47,031 bases of DNA from Clostridiales bacterium (GTDB lineage Bacteria; Bacillota; Clostridia; Lachnospirales; WQUN01): NCBI GenBank assembly GCA_031263155.1, contig JAISGK010000015.1, forward strand, positions 1 to 47,031. The letters are read 5' to 3'. This document shows positions 16,309 to 24,901 of this stretch, piece after piece (position 1 is the first letter of the stretch; every line of letters starts with the position of its first letter). The notes under the pieces are model-generated. The model did not search any database. It was not told the DNA's origin and worked only from the letters and a program-made list of their open reading frames with translations. A program made the translations under genes and the position numbers.

Positions 16309-18267
16309 TCAACGCAACCGCGTAAGGCACTCTCCGGGAATCTCTCGTATAAATCTGCTGGGCAAGTTGGCGACAATCTGTCCGTGCTGCATCCGCTGAC
16401 TGGCGGCAGAGATAAATAGCTCGCGCTTGGCGCGGGTGATGCCTACATAGCACAAGCGCCGCTCCTCTTCAAGCGGTTCTTTGCTGGGAGCGGTGACGCT
16501 CCTGTAGCTGGGGAAAATGCCTTCTTCCAACCCCACTAAAAACACAACGGGGAATTCCAGCCCCTTCGCGCTGTGCAGGGTCATAAGCACACAGGCGTCT
16601 TCGCCTTCCTCATAGTTGTCAATGTCGGCTACAAGCGCGACGTCTTCCAAAAAAGAACCCAGCGGGTTGTCGCCAAGCGCGTTATCGTTAAGCGAGCTAT
16701 CGCTTTGGGCGGAAGGGCCGTTCTCAAACTCTTTCATCTTCACATACAATTCTTCTATATTGTCCAGGCGCGTACCGGTTATCACATCACTGTCGGCCTC
16801 AAGCTCTTTCCTGTAGCCCGTGTCGTCCATCACTTTGTTTAATAGTTGGGTTACGGCGTGGGTTTTGGAGTATTCGCGCAAGCTGTCCATTAACGTCACA
16901 AACTCATTTATTTTTGCCACTCTCGCGCGGCTTAGGCCCAAGTGTTCCGCTTCGTACAGCGCCATATAAAACGGTATTTCATTCTCAACGGCGCATCGAT
17001 GCACGGCCTCTACCGTAGACGCGCCAATGCCGCGCTTGGGTACGTTGATTATTCGCATGTACGACACAGAGTCTAACGGATTGTGAATAGCTTTAAGATA
17101 CGCCAAAATGTCTTTTATCTCCATACGTTGATAAAAGCGTACGCCGCCAAATAAACGATACGGAATGCTAAAGCGCACCATTTCGTCTTCTATAGCGCGT
17201 GATTGCGCGTTCGTGCGATATAAAACGGCGAAGTCGCTGAATTTTGATTTCTTGCGCTGTCTGTGCGCTATGAGCGAGGCGACAAACTTACCCTCGTCTC
17301 GATCGTCGAAAGCGTGGTAGTATGAAACTTTTAGCCCGCCCTCTTGCCGTGTCCAAAGATTTTTGCCCATGCGGTAGTTGTTTTGCTTTATCACCGCGTT
17401 TGCCGCGTCCAAAATGGTTTGGGTGCTGCGATAGTTCTGCTCCAGCCGTATAATTTTCGCGCCGGGGAAGTCTTTTTCAAACTGCAAAATATTGCGTATA
17501 TTGGCTCCGCGCCAACTGTATATGCTCTGGTCGTCGTCGCCAACCACGCAGATGTTTTTGTATTTGTCGGCCAGCAAGCGAATCAATCGATATTGCAAGG
17601 TGTTGGTGTCTTGAAATTCATCTACCAGAATGTAATGAAAACGTGATTGATACTGTTCAAGCACCTCGGGGCACGAGGTAAACATGCGCACGGCGTTATA
17701 TATCAAATCGTCAAAATCCATGGAGTTGGATTCTTTAAGGCGGCGCTGATACAGCCCATAGATTTTGGCCAGGATTTTTTCGCGATAATCCACAGCGTTT
17801 TGCGACGATTGCTCGCTGCTGATAAATTTGTCCTTTTGCTTGCTGATATAAGACAGGCAACTGGAGGGGGTATATTGTTTTTCGTTTACGTTGGTTTCGC
17901 GGATGCAAGAGCGGCAGAGTTTTTCGGAGTCGTCAGCGTCAATAATAGAGAATGAGCGATCGTAGCCTATGTTGTTTGCCTCGCGGCGCAAAATACGAGC
18001 GCATGACGAATGGAACGTGCTTACCCACACGCTTTCGCCCCTTTCGTTAAGGTCGTTGACGCGTCGGCGCATCTCTTTCGCGGCTTTGTTGGTAAACGTT
18101 ATGGCGATGATATGGTAGGGGTTAACGCCGTTTTCCAGAAGCCACGCCACGCGATATGTAAGCGCGTGGGTTTTGCCTGAACCCGCGCCAGCGAGAATCA
18201 ATATGGCTCCGTCAACCTGGCGAACGGCTTCCAATTGCATCTCATTAAGTCTAGACAGGTCTATCAT
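16309..18267 (-). CDS. pcrA: UvrD/PcrA-type superfamily 1 DNA helicase
   Basis: A 652-residue 3'-5' ATP-dependent helicase. It carries motif I GAGSGKT, motif Ia TFTNKAAKEM, motif II LVDEFQDTN, motif III GDDDQSIYSWRGA, motif IV QNYRST, motif V TLHSAKGLEF and motif VI YVGITRAKRELF. It unwinds DNA in repair and in clearing the replication fork. It ends shortly after motif VI, so it lacks most of the C-terminal extension of canonical PcrA (about 720-740 residues). It overlaps the stop of the upstream YesL-like gene by 4 bases. Confidence 0.93.
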   Translation of the reverse strand: MIDLSRLNEMQLEAVRQVDGAILILAGAGSGKTHALTYRVAWLLENGVNPYHIIAITFTNKAAKEMRRRVNDLNERGESVWVSTFHSSCARILRREANNIGYDRSFSIIDADDSEKLCRSCIRETNVNEKQYTPSSCLSYISKQKDKFISSEQSSQNAVDYREKILAKIYGLYQRRLKESNSMDFDDLIYNAVRMFTSCPEVLEQYQSRFHYILVDEFQDTNTLQYRLIRLLADKYKNICVVGDDDQSIYSWRGANIRNILQFEKDFPGAKIIRLEQNYRSTQTILDAANAVIKQNNYRMGKNLWTRQEGGLKVSYYHAFDDRDEGKFVASLIAHRQRKKSKFSDFAVLYRTNAQSRAIEDEMVRFSIPYRLFGGVRFYQRMEIKDILAYLKAIHNPLDSVSYMRIINVPKRGIGASTVEAVHRCAVENEIPFYMALYEAEHLGLSRARVAKINEFVTLMDSLREYSKTHAVTQLLNKVMDDTGYRKELEADSDVITGTRLDNIEELYVKMKEFENGPSAQSDSSLNDNALGDNPLGSFLEDVALVADIDNYEEGEDACVLMTLHSAKGLEFPVVFLVGLEEGIFPSYRSVTAPSKEPLEEERRLCYVGITRAKRELFISAASQRMQHGQIVANLPSRFIREIPGECLTRLR

Positions 18268-19013
18268 TTGGTTTCTCCATTGTCTGGCGCTGGATAATCG
18301 CTTGCCAAATTAGACGCGTTTTGCTGCGCCGCTTTTTCGATGGTTTCAGCCTCGATGCTTTCAGCTTCGGCCTTTTCAGCGTTAAACTGCTCCAGAGCGG
18401 CATAATCCATATCTATTTCCGGTCTATATTTCTTGAACACCCGCAGGAACAGAAATGAGGTGAGGTAACAATACAGCCCGGCGGCGAACAAGAACAAAAT
18501 GATCGTGGTATAGCATACTACAAATATGCCCAGCGCAACGATCAGGCACAGTATGGATGTGAGCAGGTGACGATTCGCCATGAAAAACGCTGTCTTAAAG
18601 CTGTCCTTAAGGCCTATTTCAAAACGGGCGTTGAGGGGGATGATGTACATAAACACGATAGTCAATTCGACAGAAAACAAAACCTGAACGGGCAGTATTA
18701 CCGCTTTCATATCACCCACAAGATCTACATTGGCTATATTTACATACAGGATATAGGCAAGCGCAAGAAAGATAAGCCAGATGATAGTGGTTTGTTTAAA
18801 ATTTGATTTAAAACTGGTCCAGAAGTCGCGCCACAAGTAGCCTTCTCGATTGGATATACGCCGTGTCATAACATAGTACAGCGCCGTGGACGAAGCGCCA
18901 ATGGTAAAAATCGGCAGAGAAAATAATATCCAGATAAAGCTAACGATCATAATATCAGCGATAATAGAGCCGATTTTATAAAACGGACCGTCCATGCTAA
19001 AAAAAGCGTTCAT
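18264..19013 (-). CDS. DUF624 (YesL-like) membrane protein
   Basis: A 249-residue protein with about five hydrophobic helices. The family-typical N-terminus reads SLPIFTIGASSTALYYV, followed by the WRDFW segment. YesL-like proteins usually accompany YesMN/LplABC sugar-uptake genes, and such a locus starts on the other strand 280 bases away. The charged C-terminal tail (about residues 205-249) is Glu- and Ala-rich. Its molecular function is unknown. It precedes pcrA with a 4-base overlap, so the two are translationally coupled. Confidence 0.88.
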   Translation of the reverse strand: MNAFFSMDGPFYKIGSIIADIMIVSFIWILFSLPIFTIGASSTALYYVMTRRISNREGYLWRDFWTSFKSNFKQTTIIWLIFLALAYILYVNIANVDLVGDMKAVILPVQVLFSVELTIVFMYIIPLNARFEIGLKDSFKTAFFMANRHLLTSILCLIVALGIFVVCYTTIILFLFAAGLYCYLTSFLFLRVFKKYRPEIDMDYAALEQFNAEKAEAESIEAETIEKAAQQNASNLASDYPAPDNGETK

Positions 19014-19146
19014 GAAGTGCCCCCTCAGTAATGGTTGTACACATTATAACATCGGCGGCTCGCAAAAACAACAGGCGATGTTATGGTTGTTATTATTTAG
19101 GCATAAAAGTATGTCTAGATGATCTGTGTTTCCGCACCCGCCACAT

Positions 19147-19180
19147 CCGACAACTTTAATGAAAAAGCTGTCGGTTTTTT
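19147..19180 (+). terminator. Terminator or attenuator in the divergent intergenic region
   Basis: CCGACA at 19147-19152 pairs with TGTCGG at 19169-19174, with an added CTTT/AAAG inner pairing, and is followed by six T (19175-19180). No plus-strand gene precedes it nearby, so it may attenuate an upstream-initiated transcript of the sugar operon or be a relic. Confidence 0.5.
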
Positions 19181-19226
19181 ATAGGTTTTCGTCGATTTTC
19201 TTTATATTCTAAACTTTTATTTTAGT

Positions 19227-19247
19227 TATACTGTACATAGGTGTACA
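19227..19247 (+). promoter_or_regulatory. Probable promoter element and operator of the sugar operon
   Basis: A TATACT -10-like box at 19227-19232 is followed at once by TGTACATAGGTGTACA (19232-19247), a TGTACA pair separated by four bases at the expected transcription start. No good -35 box is seen, which would fit an activator-dependent promoter. Confidence 0.35.
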
Positions 19248-19295
19248 ATGCGGCTGTTGGCCGCGACACCAACTTATCTGATTGGGAGGGAAACC

Positions 19296-21062
19296 ATGAA
19301 AGCAAAAAGAATGCTGGCTTTATTATTGGTATTGGTTTTGACTGTTTCCGCCATGGCCGCCTGCGGCAGTTCAGGCGCGAATGACAGCGGGAGCGCAGAA
19401 GCTTCTGCCCCTGCGTCCGAAACAACGACAGCATCCGCTGAAGCATCCGCTTCGACAGACGCCGGCGAGCGCGAGACACTCGTCATCAACGTTTTGAGTG
19501 AAGGCGCCAATTACCAAGGTTTGCAAGGCGGCTGGTACGGAAAAATCCTAAAGGATAAATTTAACATTGAGCTGAATATCACGGCCTTGTCTCTTTCAGG
19601 GGAAAGCGCATATCAGACGCGCCTTTCCACGGGGGATTTGGGGGATATCGTGCAACTGGGAAAGGACAAGATGACCTATGTGGTGAACAACGGCTTGGTT
19701 AGGGATATCCGCAGTGGGTTTGCGCAAACTTCTTTTTTAAAGGAGTTCTTGGATCCGGTTCAGACGGTCAATAACTCAATGTTCCCGGATAAAGGAGAGG
19801 GGATTTATGTCATACCCTGCAACATGACGGGAACATCCCCTACCGAATTTACGGACACCGACCTTCTAATCAGCACAAAATTGCGCTGGGATTTATATAA
19901 AGAACTGGGAGAGCCGGATATTGCGGATCTTAACGGGCTATTGGACGTTTTGGAGCAGATGCAGAAAAACCATCCGGTCAACGAAGTGGGAGATTCCGCC
20001 TATGCGCTGTCGCTTTGGAAAGATTGGGACGGATTTGGCATGGCTAATGTCACAGAGCCCATGCGCTGGTATGATCAACTCATGCGGGGCTCTTTGATAT
20101 TTGACTCTAAGACCCAAGAATTGCTGCCGGTGACGGAAAAGAATACGGCTTACTATAAGGTATTGAAATTCTTAAACGATGCATATCTGCGGGGTTTGGT
20201 GGATCCGGACAGTGGCACGCAGGATTGGAGTACGGTTTCTACAAAGATTGGCAACGGACAAGTCTATCTCCTGTGGTATATTTTTACAAAATATGCCTGG
20301 AATACAGAAGAACGCAAGGCGGACGGAAGCCATTTCCTGTATATTCCGGTTCAAGACCAGAAACTGTACATGGAGGCGGACATCTATTACGGCGCCGAGT
20401 CATACATGGGCATAGGGGCAAATGTGGAGGGCGAAAAATACGAGAGGATCATGGAGTTTTTAGACTGGTATGACGGGCCTGAAAACTGGCGTTATTCCTT
20501 TGGCGGCATTGAGGGCTTCAACTATGAAAAAAACGCCGACGGCAAGAACATGATTATCAACCCGAACGCGCAGGCCGACAATTTGGCAGTGCCGGAAGAG
20601 TATGGCGGAGGCGGTTATGCGGATGGCATGAACCAAATCAACTTCTACTTTGGCCATCAAAATTATATCATAGACCCCGATACCAAAGAGCAATACAACT
20701 ATCAGTTCTGGTCGTCCGTGTTGGGGGAACCTTCTGAAATGGACAGGGAGTGGCAGGTGCGCTTTGGCGCCGACAACCTTGTTGACTATCTGAAAAAGAA
20801 CGATATGTTGGATATCGGCCCCAATGTAGTATTCGCCCTGGAACCGGACACGAATGATATCTCTGTACTTCGGGGGCAGTGCCAGGAATCTTTCAGGGAT
20901 TATTCGTGGAAAATGGTCTTTGCCGAGGATCAAGCCGGATTTGACGCGCTATGGGAAGAAATGGCTGAAACATTGAACGGATTGGGTTATGAACAATTGG
21001 CCGCGTTTGACGCCGCAAACTACGCAAGCTTTGTGGAAGCCACGAAAGAAGCTTTGCGGTGA
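19296..21062 (+). CDS. Extracellular solute-binding lipoprotein (LplA/YtcQ-like)
   Basis: A 588-residue family 1-type substrate-binding lipoprotein. The signal peptide ends with MAAC at residues 20-23, then an Ala/Ser/Thr linker leads into the mature domain. The length and the pattern of large-family features (such as the WYDQLMRGSLIFDSKTQEL region) match LplA/YtcQ proteins that capture oligosaccharides for CUT1 importers. I start at ATG 19296 because GGGAGGG is 5 bases upstream; an in-frame start at 19248 has no site. It heads an operon with two permeases, an oxidoreductase and a two-component system. The substrate is unknown. Confidence 0.9.
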   Translation: MKAKRMLALLLVLVLTVSAMAACGSSGANDSGSAEASAPASETTTASAEASASTDAGERETLVINVLSEGANYQGLQGGWYGKILKDKFNIELNITALSLSGESAYQTRLSTGDLGDIVQLGKDKMTYVVNNGLVRDIRSGFAQTSFLKEFLDPVQTVNNSMFPDKGEGIYVIPCNMTGTSPTEFTDTDLLISTKLRWDLYKELGEPDIADLNGLLDVLEQMQKNHPVNEVGDSAYALSLWKDWDGFGMANVTEPMRWYDQLMRGSLIFDSKTQELLPVTEKNTAYYKVLKFLNDAYLRGLVDPDSGTQDWSTVSTKIGNGQVYLLWYIFTKYAWNTEERKADGSHFLYIPVQDQKLYMEADIYYGAESYMGIGANVEGEKYERIMEFLDWYDGPENWRYSFGGIEGFNYEKNADGKNMIINPNAQADNLAVPEEYGGGGYADGMNQINFYFGHQNYIIDPDTKEQYNYQFWSSVLGEPSEMDREWQVRFGADNLVDYLKKNDMLDIGPNVVFALEPDTNDISVLRGQCQESFRDYSWKMVFAEDQAGFDALWEEMAETLNGLGYEQLAAFDAANYASFVEATKEALR

Positions 21063-21100
21063 TAGAAGAAACAATCGGTCTCGGGAAAGGGGCAATTCGG

Positions 21101-22003
21101 GTGAAAAAGACAAAAATAGTGTCGGAAGACGATGTTGTGACCATTGCGGCATACATCTTTTATACGATATTCGCCTTGATCTGCCTCTATCCTTTTTATT
21201 ATATTTTGATTAATTCCATCAGCGCCAACGATATCAGTGAGAGAGGGAAAGTTATTTTCTATCCGGTCGGGGTGCATTTCTCGAATTTCATCCGTGTTTT
21301 CAAAATTCCGGATTTGGTAAACGCGGCGAAAATTTCCGTGCTTCGAACTGCCATCGGCTCCTTTGCGACGGTATTCGCCTCCGGATTTTTGGGATATATG
21401 TTTACCAAGCCCAGTGTGTGGATGCGCAAATTGTGGTACCGGATGGTTGTCGGTACGATGTATTTTAACGCGGGAATCATCCCCTGGTATCTAACCATGC
21501 ACAATCTCCGATTGACGAACAATTTCCTGGCATACATTCTGCCCACGATTATCAGCCCATTCTTCGTGGTTCTTTGTAAAACATTCGTTGAATCAACGCC
21601 AAAAGAGCTTCAGGAGGCTGCGGTGATAGACGGCGCGGGAACACTGGGAATTTTCTTTCGCGTTTTGCTGCCCGTAATCAAGCCGATACTGGCGACAGTG
21701 GCGATTTTTACGGCTGTAGGCCAGTGGAATTCATTCCAAGACACCTTGCTGCTGATGACAGATCCCAAGCTCAACACCCTTCAATTCACATTATATCGCT
21801 ATTTAAACCAGGCGAATTCGTTGAAAAATTTGATCAACACCGGCGGGACTGCCGTCATGGCGCAAAATCTAAGCAACGCGCAGACGGCCACTTCTATTCG
21901 AATGACCGTTACGGTGGTGGTTGTGACTCCGGTCATACTGATATATCCCATATTTCAGAGGTTTTTTGTGAAGGGCATAATGATTGGCTCCGTGAAAGGA
22001 TAA
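21101..22003 (+). CDS. Sugar ABC transporter permease, LplC/YtcP type
   Basis: About 300 residues with six membrane helices and the CUT1 coupling motif EAAVIDGAGTLGIFFRVLLP (residues about 190-210). It ends in the LplC-typical YPIFQRFFVKGIMIGSVKG. The GTG at 21101 has GGGAAAGGGG upstream; a GTG at 21059 overlapping the previous stop is possible but lacks a site. It pairs with the LplB-type permease at 23929-24843, from which it is separated by the oxidoreductase gene. A dedicated ATPase is absent, so a shared MsmX-like ATPase elsewhere is likely (known for this family). Confidence 0.9.
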   Translation: MKKTKIVSEDDVVTIAAYIFYTIFALICLYPFYYILINSISANDISERGKVIFYPVGVHFSNFIRVFKIPDLVNAAKISVLRTAIGSFATVFASGFLGYMFTKPSVWMRKLWYRMVVGTMYFNAGIIPWYLTMHNLRLTNNFLAYILPTIISPFFVVLCKTFVESTPKELQEAAVIDGAGTLGIFFRVLLPVIKPILATVAIFTAVGQWNSFQDTLLLMTDPKLNTLQFTLYRYLNQANSLKNLINTGGTAVMAQNLSNAQTATSIRMTVTVVVVTPVILIYPIFQRFFVKGIMIGSVKG

Positions 22004-22009
22004 ATGACA

Positions 22010-23890
22010 ATGAAATTCAAAAACCTGTTTTCCCCTATGAAAATAAACAGTGTCATCGCGCAAAACCGGACAGTACTCGCTCCAGGTCATTGCGGGTCGC
22101 AAGTCGCGAAAGGCGCCGGCGCCGGGATTGTCTTGGTGAGAGGGAATCTGGGGGTTTCCGAAAGCGGCAATAATTTCTATGAGCAAAGTCATCATTTGAT
22201 TAGAGAGTATGTGGAAGCCTGCCACGCAGCGGGTTCTCTTGCCTCTTTGCACATTCACCAGTTTGGGCATCACTCCGCCAACCGCAAAGGCCCGTCGGAT
22301 GGGGTGAGCGAATGGGACGGGGCGCCATATTTTTCTATGACGACGGAGGACATGGACGAGTGCGTGGAGGAATATGCGCAATTCGTAAAGGGCGCGAAGG
22401 ACTTTGACTTTGACATGATCGACATGCACAATGGCCACGGATGGTTGGTCGGTCAATTCCTTTCCCCTTATTTCAATAAACGGGAGGACGAATTTGGCGG
22501 AAGCTTGGAGAACCGGATGCGTTTTCCTTTGCGGTTGGTGAAGGCCGTGAGGGAGGCGGTCGGGAAGGATTTTCCGGTTGGGATGCGTTTTAGTGCGACG
22601 GATTTTCTGCCGGGCGGATTGAACTTTGATGATGCGCTTGCTTTCTTGGCGGCGGTGGAGCCTTATATTGATATGGTAGAAATCTCAGCCGGAACCGATC
22701 TTGAAAAGAGGGGGCATGTGCATAGCCAGACGATTTTCTTGAAGGAACGTATGCCTAACGCGCCTTTTGCCGGAAAGGTAAAAGCAGCCTGCCCGGGCCT
22801 TGTGGTCGCGGTGGTTGGCGCCGTTTTGTACCCGGATGAAGCGGAACGGATCATCACGAGCGGTTTGGTTGATATGGTTTCAATGTCCCGCGCCTTTATG
22901 GCGGATCCGGACTGGGTAAACAAGGCAAGGGAAGGGCGAGATGAGGATATCATCCCCTGCCTGCGCTGCAAACTGTGTTATTCAAAGACAAACTTTGGAT
23001 GTTCGGTGAATCCGCGTTATGATTTCAAAGAGATGAAAATGCCGATGGTCTACCCCAAATACCTTGGAAGCGATGATGGAACGGCTGCGAACAAAAAAAG
23101 GGTGGTCGTCGTCGGCGCGGGCCCCGGAGGAATGCAGGCGGCCATCACGGCGGCGTGCCGTGGGCACGAAGTCACTCTATTGGAAAAGAATGCCTATACC
23201 GGGGGCGCGCTGTATGATGCCAGAAAAAGTGATTATAAATACGAAGTTGGCAAATACTTGGACTATTTGAACACGCAGCTCGAAAAATCGAATGTGGCGA
23301 TTATGCTGTTAACGGAGGCTACCCCAGCGCTCGTTAAATCCTTGAACCCGGATGCGCTTTTGCTGGCCATGGGAGCAAACGTGGTAAAGCCGCCGATTCC
23401 AGGGATTGATCTGCCTCATGTGATGAACGTTTATGAGGCGTTAAGGAACAAAGAAAATTGGGGCGAGAAGCTCCTCGTCGTAGGCGGGGGCGCCAATGGG
23501 GTGGAGATTGCGCTGGAACAAGCCCTGAAGAGAGGGAAACAGGCCATCATGGTGGAAGCCACCGCACGCTTGGCCGCAAACGCCATAGAAGACTTTATGA
23601 ATTATGCCAACCAGCTTATGGAAACGACCACCTCAATTGAGATTCACATGGAGTCTTTGGTGAAAGAAATCACGGCTAAAGGCGCTTTTATTGTCGCCAA
23701 AGATGAAACCACGCGTTTTGTGGGCGCGGACGCCGTCGTCTACTGTGTGGGTCTAAAGGCCCCGGATGCCGCTTCCTTGTTTGCGTGGTACAATATTGCG
23801 CCGCAGACATTTGTTATCGGCGACTGCCGCAAAAGCCGGTTTATCAAGGATGCGGCGACCGATGGCTGGAATGTGGCCATGAATCTATAG
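22010..23890 (+). CDS. Fe-S old-yellow-enzyme oxidoreductase (enoate reductase type)
   Basis: About 626 residues. The N-terminal FMN barrel (about 1-340) shows KFKNLFSPMKIN, HQFGHHS and NKREDEFGGSLENRMRFPL. An Fe-S segment has Cys317, Cys320, Cys323 and Cys331. The C-terminal half carries GAGPGGMQAA (FAD) and GGGANGVEIALE (NAD(P)H). The architecture is that of 2,4-dienoyl-CoA reductase, 2-enoate reductase and BaiCD, which reduce activated C=C bonds. The Cys spacing (C-x2-C-x2-C-x7-C) is tighter than the usual C-x2-C-x3-C-x11-C. I take ATG 22010 (AAAGGA nine bases upstream) over ATG 22004. Its place between two permease genes suggests it acts on the imported compound. Confidence 0.9.
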   Translation: MKFKNLFSPMKINSVIAQNRTVLAPGHCGSQVAKGAGAGIVLVRGNLGVSESGNNFYEQSHHLIREYVEACHAAGSLASLHIHQFGHHSANRKGPSDGVSEWDGAPYFSMTTEDMDECVEEYAQFVKGAKDFDFDMIDMHNGHGWLVGQFLSPYFNKREDEFGGSLENRMRFPLRLVKAVREAVGKDFPVGMRFSATDFLPGGLNFDDALAFLAAVEPYIDMVEISAGTDLEKRGHVHSQTIFLKERMPNAPFAGKVKAACPGLVVAVVGAVLYPDEAERIITSGLVDMVSMSRAFMADPDWVNKAREGRDEDIIPCLRCKLCYSKTNFGCSVNPRYDFKEMKMPMVYPKYLGSDDGTAANKKRVVVVGAGPGGMQAAITAACRGHEVTLLEKNAYTGGALYDARKSDYKYEVGKYLDYLNTQLEKSNVAIMLLTEATPALVKSLNPDALLLAMGANVVKPPIPGIDLPHVMNVYEALRNKENWGEKLLVVGGGANGVEIALEQALKRGKQAIMVEATARLAANAIEDFMNYANQLMETTTSIEIHMESLVKEITAKGAFIVAKDETTRFVGADAVVYCVGLKAPDAASLFAWYNIAPQTFVIGDCRKSRFIKDAATDGWNVAMNL

Positions 23891-23928
23891 GTGGGCGTGA
23901 AAATGTGTATTGTGCAGGAGGCTAAGAG

Positions 23929-24843
23929 TTGATCGCTAAATCACTCAAGAGAACGTCATTGAATGATACATTATATATCATGCCGTTTATCATCCTTCTC
24001 TTGATTTTTTCTTATTACCCTTTGTTTGGCTGGGTTTACGCCTTTTTTGACTACCGCCCGCCAAAACCTCTCACGCTTGACGCGTGGGTGGGCTTCAAAT
24101 GGTTCAAAAGCATGGCGGATACTGCGGTCAAGCGCAGACAACTCATGCAGGTAATGGCAAACACCTTTGGAATCAGCGGCTTAAACCTGCTTTTTTCTTG
24201 GTTTCCAATGATATTCGCGGTATTCTTCAATGAAATGCGAAGCCCGCGCTATAGGAAATTCATTCAAACCATTACGACCCTGCCGAATTTCGTGAGTTGG
24301 GTTCTGGTTTATTCCATCGCCTATGCTCTGCTGAACAGCAACGGCGCTGTAAACGCGGTTCTGTTAAAAATCGGCCTGATTGACATGCCAATTACATTTT
24401 TGCAATCATCCAAACACATCTGGTTATCCATGTTCTTTTGGATGACATGGAAAAACGCTGGTTGGAGCGCAGTGATGTATCTGGCCGCAATCAGTGGGAT
24501 AGACGAACAGATGATCGAGGCGGCCCGGGTGGATGGCGCTTCAAAACTGCAAATCATCATGCGCATAACCATTCCTTCCCTGCTTCCGACGTATTTTGTG
24601 CTGGTAATGTTAAGCCTGGCCAACTTCCTTTCCAATGGGATGGAACAATTTTTCGTTTTCCAAAACGCGTTTAATAAAGATTCCATCCAGGTGCTTGACT
24701 TGTATGTATACAACATCGCAATGGGTAGCGGCGGCTATTCGCTTTCCACTGCCGTAAGCGTATTGAAAAGTGTCGTAAGCGTCGGTTTGCTGGCGCTCGT
24801 CAATACCGCTTCAAAGAAGGTTCGGGGGGAAGGTTTTATTTAG
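23929..24843 (+). CDS. Sugar ABC transporter permease, LplB type
   Basis: A 304-residue permease with about six helices and the coupling motif EAARVDGASKLQIIMRITIP. It also shows the LplB-like WVYAFFDYRPPKPL periplasmic start and LYVYNIAMGSGGYSLSTA near the end. The start is TTG at 23929, with CAGGAGG about 7 bases upstream; no ATG fits. It follows the oxidoreductase and precedes the sensor kinase, and it forms the import channel with the LplC-type protein. Confidence 0.9.
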   Translation: MIAKSLKRTSLNDTLYIMPFIILLLIFSYYPLFGWVYAFFDYRPPKPLTLDAWVGFKWFKSMADTAVKRRQLMQVMANTFGISGLNLLFSWFPMIFAVFFNEMRSPRYRKFIQTITTLPNFVSWVLVYSIAYALLNSNGAVNAVLLKIGLIDMPITFLQSSKHIWLSMFFWMTWKNAGWSAVMYLAAISGIDEQMIEAARVDGASKLQIIMRITIPSLLPTYFVLVMLSLANFLSNGMEQFFVFQNAFNKDSIQVLDLYVYNIAMGSGGYSLSTAVSVLKSVVSVGLLALVNTASKKVRGEGFI

Positions 24844-24866
24844 CGGAGTGCGAAAACTCGCCTTGT

Positions 24867-24895
24867 TTTACAAGAAAGGGGAAATGTGTTATAAT
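24867..24895 (+). promoter_or_regulatory. Internal promoter for the two-component genes
   Basis: TTTACA at 24867-24872 and TATAAT at 24890-24895 are 17 bases apart, with TGT directly before the -10 box (extended -10). The predicted start of transcription, about 24902, coincides with the ATG preferred for the kinase. Confidence 0.5.
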
Positions 24896-24901
24896 CCGGA
24901 A

